Assembly (NCBI GenBank): GCA_000934385.1 | Contig: KN880717.1 | Location: 1-27,902 of the forward strand | DNA: 27,902 nt | Reading direction: 5' to 3' | Origin: Cylindrobasidium torrendii FP15055 ss-10 | Taxonomy: Eukaryota > Basidiomycota > Agaricomycetes > Agaricales > Physalacriaceae | Part shown: positions 11,724 to 22,824 of the stretch, piece by piece | Numbering within the stretch: position 1 is the stretch's first letter | How the letters are laid out: each line of letters begins with the position of its first letter | Translations under genes and position numbers: made by a program | Notes under the pieces: model-generated | The model's input: the letters and a program-made list of their open reading frames with translations, nothing else | Database searches by the model: none | Told to the model about the DNA's origin: nothing

Positions 11724-12386
11724 ATACCTTACACAAATGATACTGCTGAATGCACCCTCAAGCCAGTCCACATATTTGTAGTGAGAAAACGATGAGAGAC
11801 GCTAGATGGGGCGAAGACGTACGTTCCGACACAGAAAGGCAGTCCTCCGGTAGTCGACATTCTGACAGCATGCGAACGATCACGCATGTCCCCGCAACAT
11901 ACCTGTTGATACCACCATGCCCCACATAATAGACAGCGCATAAAGGAAACATAAGCCCAAGCAACAAAGAAATACCATCTCAATAGACGCGTATTCTAGA
12001 GAACCAGTGGGTACAACTACATTATAAGTTACACTCTAAACGATGAGCAAGCAAAACGATGAGTGCGACGCCAGTAAAAAAAACCAATAGTAGAGGGTTA
12101 GAGAAGGAGTGTACGCATTTAGGGAGAGTAGGCCCGCATGGTATGTCAAGGTGGGTAGGATATCCTCGCCAATGTAGTTCCCTCGCGAGGTGTCCCCATG
12201 GATATAATGAGCGAGGTCCCCCACGAGACTGCCCAGAAAAGATGAGTGCGAGGTGGGTGGCAAAAAGAAAACAAGGGGTATACATGTCGAGTGATGCAAG
12301 GTATGAGCGGTTGAAAAAAATGCCTGGTGATATATAGTCGTCGTCGTCGCGTCGTAAGTCGGGTTCGGAAAGGGGTTGAAGTAACG
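11724..12386. other. convergent intergenic region between MYND gene 2 and G-alpha gene
   Basis: Both flanking genes end here, so this 663-bp stretch holds two 3' UTRs and terminators. Short open frames on both strands show no domain. A short motif, AACGATGAG, recurs at about 11787, 12041 and 12056 with a weaker copy near 12239, and a short GTC-repeat tract lies near 12337. I see no gene. Confidence 0.4.
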
Positions 12387-14483
12387 CTACAGCAGCTTGG
12401 ATTTCTTGAGGTTTTCGCGCACAACCATATCGCGGACTACATCCAGTAACAATCAGTACCGGCCAATCACAGTCAACATGGGGGAGATGGGGATCAATGC
12501 AAAACGAGAGTTAAAAACGCACCACTCGCAATAATGCCCGCCGTAGTCGTCGTATCCGTCACACTCGTACAGAACGCGTAGAATTTGCGGGGTTTGGGGC
12601 TGTACTCGCGATGTATCGCGTTGAACTTGCTCATAAGGTCTACCAGGCCGTCAGTATCCGCCCACCAACACCATACTGCCGCTCTATCCGCAACGCACAT
12701 TTGCTGACGGTCGGGAAATCATTCGGCTTGTCGTAGCTTCGAATATATCGCGACATTCTAACCTGATGTCAGATGCGCAGCACTTTGTTATGAAGAGCAT
12801 GAGGCTCACCGGACACCAGATTCAAGCTTCTTCTCAAGGATGTCACATTTGTTGAGGAAGAGGACGAGTTCGACGTTCTGGAGCAGTTTATTCGAGCAGA
12901 GGCCCTTCCATAAGAGGACAGAGTCCTCAAGACGGTTAACTTGATTGTCTTCCGCCAACACCTGGTCAAAACCGGAAATAGGCGCAAGGAAGAGTATAGC
13001 GTCCACTATTATCGGTCAATATGAGCAGATAACCAAAGCCGCGGTGCTTACCATCATCGAAGAAAGGCATCCAAGTTTCTGCGGGTCACGGTTAATTACT
13101 ACGCTAGAAGAACAGGAGAACGAGACTTACGGCGCTAATTACGGCTGGATCAGCTGCCTGAGGCGGACCATACGGGAAAGATAACACACCTGACTGCGAC
13201 TGCCACCGACGTCGACAATCCTCCATTCTGTCGCGCTCTCCCGTCCCGACTGGACCTCCATCTCAAACTTGTACTCGGCGACGCCGACGGTCTTCAAACG
13301 CGCCTTGAGGACATCGTCGTCCGAAGGCGAGTAGCGAAGAGCTGTAACACGCTCTAGATCGTTAAGAAAGCTATTAAGCATGTAAGCATGCGCGCGCGCA
13401 ATCCTATCAAAGCACGCACAATCCAGGCAACTCCTCCAGTCGTATCTTCTTCCGCTTGAGCACACGCTGTACGTTCTTGTCGTGCCAAAGATCAATCATA
13501 TCCTCCGCGCACGCATGGAGCGTCTCCTGAACCTCGTCGGCACTCTCAAGACCCGTATCACCTGCACTAGCCCTCCTAGGCTCGACCTCTAGTGCCTCTT
13601 GCGCAGGGAAATGAACACGGGCTCGTGCAAGAGCACCTTTCCACAAAGGACCAGGACGCACGAATACCTCTTTCTGCTTAACTGGCGAACGTCTACCCAA
13701 ATGTGTTGCTTCATCCTCGTTAGGTGGAACGAGTTTAGCAATAAGGAGCTGCTCGGTATGCCGTAGTGGAATCAGCCGCTGCTGGTAATGTTCGAACCGA
13801 CTCGAACGGCGTGTGGTGGTGCGTATCTCGCCATCCGAATCCGACTCTGCGCCCGAATCGGCGCGCTCGAATGAGCCCGATGCATCCGGTCTGAAATGGG
13901 ACCATTCGTCGGCATGCATGCCGCCGTGATGACTAGTGTTGCTCGTCGAGTGGGTGTGGAGTGAGCCCTGACGGGGACGCGGTCTCGGCCGATTTGAGTG
14001 CGTACGAGCTGGGGACACGCCGGGAGAGCACGGCTGCGAAAGCGCGTCGAGGATCACGCGTACAGAGCGCACAACGTTCAGCTGAATCACAGCACGCCAG
14101 AGCACACGCTCTTCCCGGAACGCTGTGGGTGTATACAGCCTCTGGAACTCTGTAAAAGTCACTTAGAATCAACGAGGAAATGATGGGATAGGGAGTGCAT
14201 ACGTCGTAAGGTAGTAGATTTGCCTAAGAAGACCCCAAATTAACACACGGTAAACGGGAACGAGATGGAGAGACACACCGCTTTCGCTCTGCCCCAGGAG
14301 CAACAACCGCACAATTTTCTTCTTTTTCTTGGCCTGGCGCTCTGCTCTGATGTTCGCATCGATAGCAGCGCTGACTTCCCGAGCATGTGCCTCGCGGGCA
14401 AGACGCACAGCGCGTTCAGTCGCCGTCTCATTCTCAGGCGGCCTCAGCGCAGCGTCCAGAGGGTCTTCCGACGTCGTCCCCAT
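12387..14483 (-). CDS. Atypical heterotrimeric G-protein alpha subunit (529 aa, 10 exons, 4-nt microexon)
   Basis: The exons are 14483-14279, 14223-14203, 14149-13420, 13370-13190, 13134-13131 (4 nt), 13078-13052, 13005-12810, 12757-12699, 12639-12523 and 12436-12387. They sum to exactly 530 codons including the stop. Motifs: P-loop GQSESGKST at residues 64-72, arginine-finger RLKT at 343-346, switch II DVGGSRSQR at 372-380, NKCD at 441-444, and a TCAT-region variant (CTSVT) near the C-terminus. The protein ends in KKSKLL, so it lacks the pertussis-toxin cysteine. The family catalytic glutamine after DVGG is serine here (S376). About 130 extra low-complexity, Ser/Arg-rich residues sit in the helical domain after ALSQ, making it longer than canonical subunits of about 350 aa. 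It starts MGTTSED, which is close to but not an exact myristoylation consensus. Such atypical subunits are expanded in mushrooms. The role is presumably GTP-dependent signalling; the receptor and effector are unknown. Confidence 0.9.
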
Positions 14484-15586
14484 CGCAGGCCGACTATGTG
14501 GCCTCGAGTGCCGTAAGCCAGTGGGAAAGAGGCAAAAGACAAGATGGTAAGAAGCCAAGGTGTGAAGCAATGATTTCAAGGCACGCACCAGTTCCCCATC
14601 CGCTATCTCTTCCGGGATCACGTGTTTAGTAGCACGCGTCGATTGGTGCGTCCTCCCGACGGCGCGGAACAGCGGGCAAAACTTACGCGGTCCTTCCACG
14701 CTAATCCAATCACTCCCGTCATCATCCCGACGTGCTCAACAACGCGCCCCGCCGAGCTCAGGAACGGAGGTGACAATCAGGGATCCTTTTCAGTACCTCA
14801 GGCCAACCACGTTGTACCCCGCGATTCCGCCAGATTCCACCCCATTCATTTCTGCGAATAGATTAGTAGAGTTCGGTGCCTGTGAAGGTACACTCTACTG
14901 AGCACCAACTGAGCACCCTCCAGCTGATTCTGAGCGCTCTGGCGCAGGCAGCTTGGTCTCTCCCGACTTCTGATCAGGTGATCGCGCTGCAAATTTGCTT
15001 CTGGTCATCCTCTTCATTTTCGAGATGATTTACTTAGATATACATCAAATATATGTAGGCTTCAAGAACTTCTTGAAGGCGTTTTTCTTCAGGAACAGGC
15101 ACAGACCTCGAATACAGCCAGGCTCCAGCTTCTCTTCTACACAATGCCTCTTCGTTCAAGTGTACGTAAGCAATACTTCCCTCACTTGACGAGCTGCGCT
15201 TATAATGCAGGCTCCGTCTCTGTAGCTTCACTAAGCGCGAGGAAGACCACGACGTAAGTATGTTGTACCCAGCTCCGTGCCTGTAGGATAAGACCGTGAG
15301 TACAACACAAGGACGTAAACTTTCTCGCATAATCCGCATCACTATAGGCTGGGTATCGCCAAAATCCCCATCGACGAGGTCACATTCCATCGCTGGCAAA
15401 ATGAGCCTGCCGCACAATGGTAGACACCGCGACGGTCACTCAATCGTTCCGACATTCACGAGAACAAGGCCGTGCCCGAAATTGAAGATACCACATCTAC
15501 CCGTTTCAATATACCAATAAGTAGTTCTCTAGTCCTCTCAATAGCCCGTTTTCTATCAAGTCTACAATCGATGTCGAATCCACGGA
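14484..15586. other. unresolved region between G-alpha and amylase genes
   Basis: This 1.1-kb stretch contains the G-alpha promoter and the 3' flank of the amylase gene. The G-alpha frame is open upstream to 14699, but the family-like start is MGTTS at 14483. A 127-codon minus-strand open frame (15034-15417) has no recognisable domain and competes with a possible small spliced plus-strand gene at 15144-15520. Confidence 0.35.
15144..15520 (+). CDS. possible tiny spliced gene, unrecognised
   Basis: An ATG at 15144 opens a 16-nt exon ending before GTGTAC. A 43-nt exon (15211-15253) ends before a good GTAAGT donor, and an exon starting at 15348 encodes a protein-like stretch, LGIAKIPIDEVTFHRWQNEP. 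A last segment could end at the stop at 15520. The result is about 60 residues, without a domain I know. Donor strength and frame continuity are the only support. It could equally be chance on the strand opposite the 127-codon frame. Confidence 0.15.
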
Positions 15587-17609
15587 TCACTTCTTCTCAA
15601 ATTCATCCCTACCCTCGGCATCTGCGTTAACCCAAATGCTCACACTCTCCGAGTGGCACTTGAACGTCGCCCAACCGTCCTCCTCAATCTCAATCTCACC
15701 CTGGTACCACCCAAGGACGTCGGTCCATTTCTGTCCCGCACGTTCCTATGTAACATGTTTAGCAATGTCGCGGTCTGTGTCGCAGCAGTACACACCTTTC
15801 CAACCTCCATCCTCTTCTCGCCATCGCCAGAGCCATTGCACAACACAACTGCGCATCCGCTCCGCCTCTCGTCGCCCATCCTCACCCACCCAAGACAGTT
15901 CATATGGTCCGAGTAGTCTCTGAGTTCGCCATACGCATAGAGTTTGCGCGCCCGAATTATGTCTGCCAGCTGGGACACAGGCTGCTGAGGGTTTTCACCC
16001 AGCGTGCCGTACAAGTCACCATAAAAGACGCAGCTACAAAGCTAGTAAGTAAAGGGTTCGACCATAGCGACGAGAAGGGCGTACGGGTACCCATCAGGCC
16101 GAAGCAAAATCAGGGAATATGCAAGTGGTTTGAATCCAGAAGAAACCCAGCTCTCGAGCGCCTGGCCGACTTGCTGAAGAACAACTCAGTCCCATGTTAA
16201 AATCGGCAAAAATCAACGCACGGTATCATGGTTGTCGACAAGAGTAACAGCATCAATGGGTCTCTTCTGGACGACGGTCCCGTCCCAAATGGCGCGCATG
16301 TCAAAGTTTTCCTTAGCCTCGCCCGCCTCCTTGAAGTTGTAATGCAGCGGAGCGTCGAACACACTGAACTAGAAGACTGCATCAGCGCCCCAGTAGAGCG
16401 AGGAAACATCGACGAGACACACCTGCGTTTCCAAACTACCAAGGTAGCTCTCAAGGTCCTCAAGAGAATCCTTCCAGAACTCGCCAACGGCAAACATCTT
16501 CGGCTTTCCGCTCTCCTTGCGAGTGTGCTTGACGAAATCGGCGATAAATCCAGCTTCAATGTGCTGTGAATAAGAGTAAGCTTTGTGTTCAATGAGAACC
16601 TCGTTTAGAATAACCTTGACTGCGTCGAACCGGAACCCAGCAGCGTCAGTCTCCTTTATGACCCACGCCCCCCAGTTGAGGGTGTCTTCCTTGGCTTCAG
16701 GATGGCTGTAATCGATGTCGGCACCCACTGCGTCGGACGTCAAGACTGATACTCAAACAACAGCAGGGGGATACACACTGAGGAAATCATAGTTCCCATT
16801 CTCCTCATCGACATCATTGGCCCATTCCTTGAAGTCTCCCCGAATACGATAGATAGCTGAGTTGCCAGTCTCTGCATCGTAATCCACGCCGGAGAAGTGA
16901 TGGAACCTGTATTTGAAGGAGCTGTACTTTATGGACGGTCAGGGTAACGTTATTGAGACTGCACACGGCGAGGCTAACCTTGTCTTTGCGGCCTGGAAAG
17001 TCGAAACGTGTCCATCCCTACGTGTAGTTCGTCAGTCTGATAGAACAAGTCATTGCGGGGTCAGCGCACTTTGATATCCTTGGGGCCAGAAACCTCCTTC
17101 GTGCGGTCGTTCGCGTCAACCTCGACTACAGAGAAGCGTTCCGTCTTGTCTGCGCCAAACCTTACAGATTCTCAATGCACGTGCGAGGGAGATAGACCGC
17201 ATAACGCACCGATGGTTTAAAACCGCATCAATATAGCTCACAATGCCCTTCTCCCTCGCCGCCTTGGTGAGAGCCAGAAGCTCTTCCTTTGTGCCATATT
17301 TCGTCCGTACAGAGCCCTTCTGATCAAACTCGCCGAGGTCGTACAAGTCGTAGATGTCATATCCAACGGAGTCCTTGCCTGAAGCCTTAGTCGGCGGCGG
17401 CAGCCACATCGCCGTGATGCCCATGTCTGCGAATTCGTCGAGCTTGCTGTTGAGCAGGTTCCAGTGCTTCCCGCCTCCTTCGGAGTACCACTCGTATGCC
17501 TGCATCTACAAGTCGCTTAGGATGGGACGTTGCCTGGCAAGGGCTAGCGGCGCACCATCGTGTAATTCTGCTCCTTCCCGGCATATTCGGCGTTTGCGTC
17601 TTTGGACAT
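15587..17609 (-). CDS. Alpha-amylase, glycoside hydrolase family 13 (subfamily 5 type), 504 aa
   Basis: Eleven exons were rebuilt: 17609-17556, 17505-17210, 17160-17070, 17017-16979, 16926-16779, 16727-16615, 16563-16423, 16368-16222, 16173-16085, 16033-15796 and 15745-15587. They total 505 codons with the stop. The protein is a TIM-barrel endo-amylase that cleaves internal alpha-1,4 bonds of starch or glycogen. Visible conserved regions are the N-terminal MQAYEWY, DAVLNH (region I), GFRFDAVKH with nucleophile D244, VGEFW with acid/base E275, and LVDNHDT with D342. The length matches the bacterial liquefying-type group also found in fungi. No signal peptide is visible (it starts MSKDANAEYAGKE), so it may act inside the cell, perhaps on glycogen, unlike secreted fungal amylases. 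The gene is divergent from the F-box gene across 607 bp. Confidence 0.92.
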
Positions 17610-18216
17610 GGCGTGGAGATGGTGGGGAAAGAGAAAGCTTTGGCTGTGCTCCTGAATACGATTCGAATTTGAGCGCGATGGACTATATGGGATAGCGATA
17701 GCGTCGCGGTACGTCATTCACAAATCGACGCGTTCATGACGCGCCGCAAGCGACTGCGAAGGTGACGAAGCTTCAGCCCATCTGAAAATGGACAAAGAGT
17801 AAGATGGCCGGCGCGTCCGAATTCGCGTATTCATGGTGTTTGAAAAAATGGCCTTCGAGCAGAGTCCAGACAGTCTCGGGAGCCACGTCGAAGTAGCGCA
17901 AGATTAGACCGAAACTTGTGCTTTTCCAATGGTCGTCCCGGGCAAATATGGCTGAGGGTGATTGTCCAGAGGGAGGCTCAAGTAAAGCTCAACACGCGAC
18001 CGAGTATGATCGGCACGGCCGGCACGCATAAAGTCCGAGAACAATGAGGCCCCGAGTAACTTTATGAACAAAGCTCAGTGTAGGATCTGGCTTTTGTATT
18101 ACAGAACAAGGGGATCTTTGGCGAAGGCCTTAGCCGTGCCAGGAACAGTATAAATACTCATCGGAATGCCTCGGGCCAGGGTCTGTCTGCTCGAACTGTA
18201 TACCGCACTGATCGAA
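17610..18216. other. divergent promoter region, amylase / F-box gene
   Basis: These 607 bp separate two start codons pointing away from each other. On the plus side a clear TATA box precedes the F-box gene. On the minus side I see no TATA box that I would defend for the amylase. A minus-strand open frame at 18099-18311 overlaps the first F-box exon and is rejected. Confidence 0.5.
18149..18156 (+). promoter_or_regulatory. TATA box of the F-box gene
   Basis: TATAAATA lies 61-68 bp upstream of the chosen ATG at 18217, a normal fungal spacing. It supports this start codon for a gene whose first exon is only 18 codons. Confidence 0.55.
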
Positions 18217-19520
18217 ATGGAAACCAGCAGTCCAATTCTCATTTTATTGCCTCTGGATCTATTGCTCGAGGTAGCTCCTACCTGATTCCTGGTGTCAGAC
18301 TTCTGAAGCACACCTGACTAGATCCTGAGTCACCTCGAACCTCTCGATCTCCTTTGCCTCATCCGCACGTCAAAGAATATAAGGACTATACTCCTTAACC
18401 CCAGCCTGATCAGATATGCGTGGAAGCGGTCTTTTGAGAACATCTCATTGTTCTATCCGTCTTTTCCAGTACTCCCACCACCTCAATCCATCGGTGTACC
18501 AGGAATGAGCGAGCCTGCGTTTGCGAGCCTCATATTTGATAGGCACTGCATGGTACGCATTTCTCACACCGCGTTGTAGTATGACTATACGTCTAATCCT
18601 ACTAGGTCTGTTGCAACGAATCCCCCACTGGGTATAGCTGGCCTCAATGGCAAGCGCGCCTTCGCGTGTGTGATACATGCGTCTGTTCAGGACCTTTGTA
18701 AGGGCTCACAACCATACCCACTCTGTCGTCTAACACATTTAATAGATTTGTGGCAAAGTCTGAAGAGCCGGTCTCTACCATACTCACCACGTTTGACCGA
18801 TGGCGAAGTACAACCCAGCTTGACACCGAATGCATAGATATACTCACAGACGCTGATATATTATATGCCTGTGAGGACGACCAAGAAAACGGTCGGTACA
18901 AGATCCTTCAATACTTAACCAAGGGTTCATCTGACGCATGTGTAGAGTTCTTTCCCCGACAAATCGTAGAGTCCATGGCATCCAAGCTGAGAAGCTTGCC
19001 CCCGTCTCCCACGACAGACGAAATATCTGCATTTCTTCGCACAGCGAAAAGAGAGTTCGATGAAACTGATGAGGTATACACTTTATCGATATCTCTATTG
19101 ACGAACCGATATACTGAAGACTCCGGGAAGATGGCTGTCACTCTTTGCTCCTTCGTGCAGGCAGAAACGGGTTCTCGATGGAAGAAAATCGACCAAGAGA
19201 ACAACGCACTATCTCACGCGCGCTACCAGAAGTACACATCTCCCATCTCTAGTCCTTAGGAAGTGCACTAACATAGATAAATAGTGTCCTCACTTTGATG
19301 AAGGACGTGCAATGCTTCGCTACACCTTACCCAGAGATATGGAAAGAGCATATACAGTGGTGCCCACAAGTATGGCAGCCAAAACGCCTCACACTCGACG
19401 GTATGTTCGATGCAGAAGCCGGTGCGATATCGAATTCTCACTTATCTCACGCTAGAGTGGAATAAAATCCGCCCAGAGGTAATAAAGTATGTAAACACAG
19501 CCGTAATGCTGAGGCTTTGA
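18217..19520 (+). CDS. F-box protein of the Agaricomycete CxxC type (347 aa)
   Basis: The gene is hidden in six short exons: 18217-18270, 18322-18552, 18606-18697, 18746-19231, 19285-19400 and 19456-19520. They sum to exactly 348 codons with the stop. Residues about 6-50 form an F-box: ILLPLDLLLEILSHLEPLDL, then CLIRTSKNIRTILL. The mid part has the MSEPAFASLIFDRHC block followed by paired cysteines (HCMVC, then VCDTC), a small Zn-binding-like segment that often follows the F-box in mushroom proteins. The rest is helical without a named domain. F-box proteins bind Skp1 and recruit substrates to SCF ubiquitin ligases; the substrate is unknown. A further intron near TATGTAAAC at the 3' end is possible and would change the last residues. 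The gene converges on the WW-domain gene. Confidence 0.8.
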
Positions 19521-19890
19521 TGGGGTTGGATGCAGCGGGTCTGCGTGATTCAAGTTATGAGATCTCAGTGTTAGTGTATGTCAAAGTCGGATGTCGACGT
19601 ACAGACCAAGAAACTCCATTGAGGCGACTTGGTAGATATCGTTTGAAACACACCTTTTTACATGGGCTTGTTTGTGTAATGCATGCTCCAGATAGAGTGC
19701 TGGACCAAGACACGCCGTTGGGCAAACTGACGATTCAAAAAAGTCCTTCGCACTGGAAATAATTGTACCCAACCAGAAAGCTCTGCAATTATACAACGAC
19801 GCAAGAACGTAAAAGAGAAAAAGAGCACGCAAGAGAAAAGAAAAAGTAAATGATGACTACGATACTTCAATTCTTCCGTTCCTCCCCAGT
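19521..19890. other. convergent 3' flank, F-box / WW genes
   Basis: These 370 bp hold both 3' ends. Short open frames on either strand lack domain content. An A-rich run near 19805-19850 may contain polyadenylation signals for the plus-strand gene. Confidence 0.35.
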
Positions 19891-22824
19891 CTACAGCGCA
19901 CGCTGCACAACAGGAATAGAGTTACTTCCCGAAACATCCCTCGGTCCACGCTCAGGCCTGGGTTTGCCACCCCGTCTCCGCCTCTTGTTTCCTGCATCGT
20001 ACCCCAGAGAGCCACTAGGCCCACCATACGAAGACGCATCATCGTCCCTGACTCTCTTGCCGCCCACGCGGTCAAGGAGCGACCGTGTACCAGGCGCGGG
20101 GACCTCTGGCCCTTCGTCAACAGTGATAGCCATAGGCTGCCTCTCCGACTTGACGCTGATCGCAGGCGGCGGAATTTGTACCGGTTCATCATCTAATGCC
20201 ATCTGTACATCCTTTCCTTTCGGTTGGACAACAGGACTCGCAGGAGGCAATGTCGCCTTCTCATAGCTGCTATCTGGAGATACTTTCTTGTAGCCATGGT
20301 CAGCCTCCGGCGCAGGCTTGTAATCGGGGGTAGACTGATAGCTGCGCCCTTCAGGGCGATAGCTACGGTCATGATCGTTCATGGGCCGATATCCGTTTCT
20401 GTAAGCTGGACGCGGCTCAAATTCTGGTCGATACGACCTATCAGCCTGGGCGGGGCGGTAGCGGCGGTCGGGGGATGCAGGACGAGGGCGACGCTGCACG
20501 GTAATGAGCAAAGGTTTCGGAGCGGATGACAGAAGATGACAAACATCATTCCGAACAGGAACGGTCTCCGCGTCGAGGATTGCTGGGCTTCTCGACGCCT
20601 CATCCTGAGGTGTGATACTGGAAGCAGCGCGCCTTGGTCCAACAGGCGTGCTATTCGAGCCGGTCATTTTGGGAGCGCGCGACTGATCGACATTAACATG
20701 CATTCTTGTATGAACCAATGAGAGGCATACGCTGGAAGGTCCCTCGGGAGGCCCACGGCCCCGGGACATAGCCGCGGGTGCAAGAGGCGGTGGGGTCCTG
20801 CGACCAGTGGCTTGCATTGCTCTAGGACCCTTGGGCGCCGAACTGGTTGCAGCAGACGCTGGTGAATCGTCAGGCCTATCGCGCAGTCGATCTCGTTCAC
20901 CGGTCCTCCTCGTCCGCCTCGGCCCAGTAGGTATGCCATCGACAGGTGCTTGATCTGTAACAAGCTGATGAGGTGAGGATGGTGCTGTCGCAGCCTCACG
21001 CTCGCGGCGTTCGCGCTCTTGCTGCTCGCGTTGTTGACTTTCGAGTTCCTTCTGCTCGCGCTCTTTTTGCTCACGCTCCTTTTGTTCACGCTCCTTGATT
21101 TCACGCTGCTGGCGCTCTTGCGTCTCGCGCTCTTCGCGTTCGCGCGCTGCCTTGTCCTTAGCGGCCTTTTCTTTTTCCTCCAACGCAGTGACAAAACGTT
21201 CTCCTTGTGGCGGGAGCGCAGCGCGTTTCCTCTTGTAAGGGGCGGTGGGAGACATAGCAGTTCCATTGTCTAGCACAAAACAGTGATTAGGTCGCTTGGC
21301 CTGGTCCAGGTGTGCGGACACATACGGGGTGTAGAATCGGAGGTCGAGGAGATCGACGGTCGACGCACTTGCACAGGCGATGTCGGCGGAAGCACAGGGG
21401 CTGTGGGAGCAAGTGGGCGGTATTCCGTCGCTGGCGACACAGGTCCGCTGAAACGAGATACTCGACGGGCTGGCGGGGCTTCTGGAGCCGGGTTGGGATT
21501 GTGGAAAGGTGACCTAGGACGTCCTGCAATAAAAAGAGAGAGGATTTGGATGAATACATGTGGTTGGCGGGCAAAGACGAGAGAGAAGAGTCGAAATGGG
21601 ATGGCCAGCGATTGAGGGATGGACTTCAGCGCCCAGTGCGAGTTCGAATGTGGATAGAATGGGGCGGATTAACGTACTGGGTGGCAATGGGTCTAGCCGT
21701 GGCGGGGAGTGATCTCGACGGCCTCGAGACATATCGAAGCTGTTGCGCCGGGGTCGGTCCGCAGTGCCTACTGGCGGCGGCGGCGGCAGATCGCTGTAGC
21801 GTGGCCGACGCGTGTCTTGAGGCGGTAGAGCACGTTCGTCAGTGTAGCGATGCTGGGGCGGTGACGGGCGGCGAGCAAAGTTGTGTCTGTCTGAGTTAGC
21901 AGGCGGATGCGGCACAACTGGCCTCGGCGCGCGGGGCGCACGGATGTCGGGCCGCCCCGGGGAGGGAGAGCGGCGGCGCACCGAAGCATTGTCCGGTCTG
22001 TAGCTATCCATAGCAACGTACGGCCTCTTGGTAAGACGTGGCGCAGGACCAGTGGGCGGGAATGCGGGTACAGCTTCCGAGGGTCGGTAGTGGCGGTCAG
22101 CATAGTCCAGTGGCCGCGAGGGAGGTGGCGAAGGGGTACGAGTAATGCGTGGTGCAATCTCAAAAGAAATGAGTAGATAGTCAAAGGAAAAAACGCTACG
22201 ACATACTGGCCGGTCCCATTGAGTCTTTCCTGTACGCAGTTCGTGGTAAAAAGTCTTTCCTGAGGACGACACCGTTGTCTCCCAGCCTTCGGGCAAGGAA
22301 TCGACCACCGGAGAATGCTGGCTACGAGATGAAGACGGTCCTGCTGGTGGTGCTGTGCCTTTTGAAAGGCCCCGGGATGCCGCCATGGCAGTGGCAGACA
22401 TAAGATCTGGGTGCGACGGCGGGACACGGTAGCCAACTGCTGCCATAGATGGTTTCGCCGGAAGTCCTGCGATCTTCGCTATCACTGGTGACCGCGTCGA
22501 GGGCCTTCCACGGGAACTATTTGAACGATGCCGCGACCTTTGTGGCGAGAGCGACCGCCGACGATGGTAGTTGTCGCGTTCGTCTTGTACTTCGTGAGAA
22601 CCATTGGGCTCCAGACACGGCTCATCTGCATTTGGAGTACCGCCGTTTTGGTAGTAATCCGGGTCGTCCTCGTCAGGACCCAAAGAAACTGCGTCCTCGT
22701 CGTCAACAAAATCGTCCTGTGGTGTGTCGGCAGCGGGCTCAGCCAGTTGAAGGTCTTCAGAGGTCGGAGCGTATTGCGGGGCGTGAACGTCTTCTTCCCA
22801 ATCAAGAACTTCGTCGACGTCCAT
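19891..22824 (-). CDS. WW-domain protein, largely disordered, Arg/Pro/Ser-rich (858 aa)
   Basis: Six exons, 22824-22207, 22158-21678, 21523-21326, 21269-20731, 20682-20545 and 20493-19891, total 859 codons with the stop. The N-terminus is acidic (MDVDEVLDWEED). A single WW domain (about residues 177-206) runs from LPEGWETT to TQWDRP, with both tryptophans present; the intron falls directly after its last proline. RS/SP-rich stretches, a long Glu/Gln/Arg coiled-coil block with repeated EREQK units, and several YRP motifs follow. A basic cluster (NKRRRR) near the C-terminus resembles a nuclear localisation signal. WW domains bind proline-rich ligands such as PPxY or the RNA polymerase II tail. 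The composition suggests a nuclear RNA-processing or transcription role, which is inference. I chose the ATG at 22824; the frame is open a little further upstream without an ATG. Confidence 0.8.

Noticed and set aside
1..14483. Idea that NLR, MYND pair, DUF6593 and G-alpha form one immune or signalling cluster
   Set aside because: These families are individually large in mushroom genomes, orientations are mixed, and nothing in the sequence links them; co-location alone is not enough.
20664..21266. Arg/Ser/Lys-rich minus-strand frame of 200 codons
   Set aside because: It is an alternative frame of the EREQK coiled-coil block of the WW gene; low-complexity coding DNA leaves several frames open.
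21768..22436. Minus-strand frame of 222 codons rich in Arg and His
   Set aside because: It is a shifted frame of the WW gene, ending and starting without splice logic.
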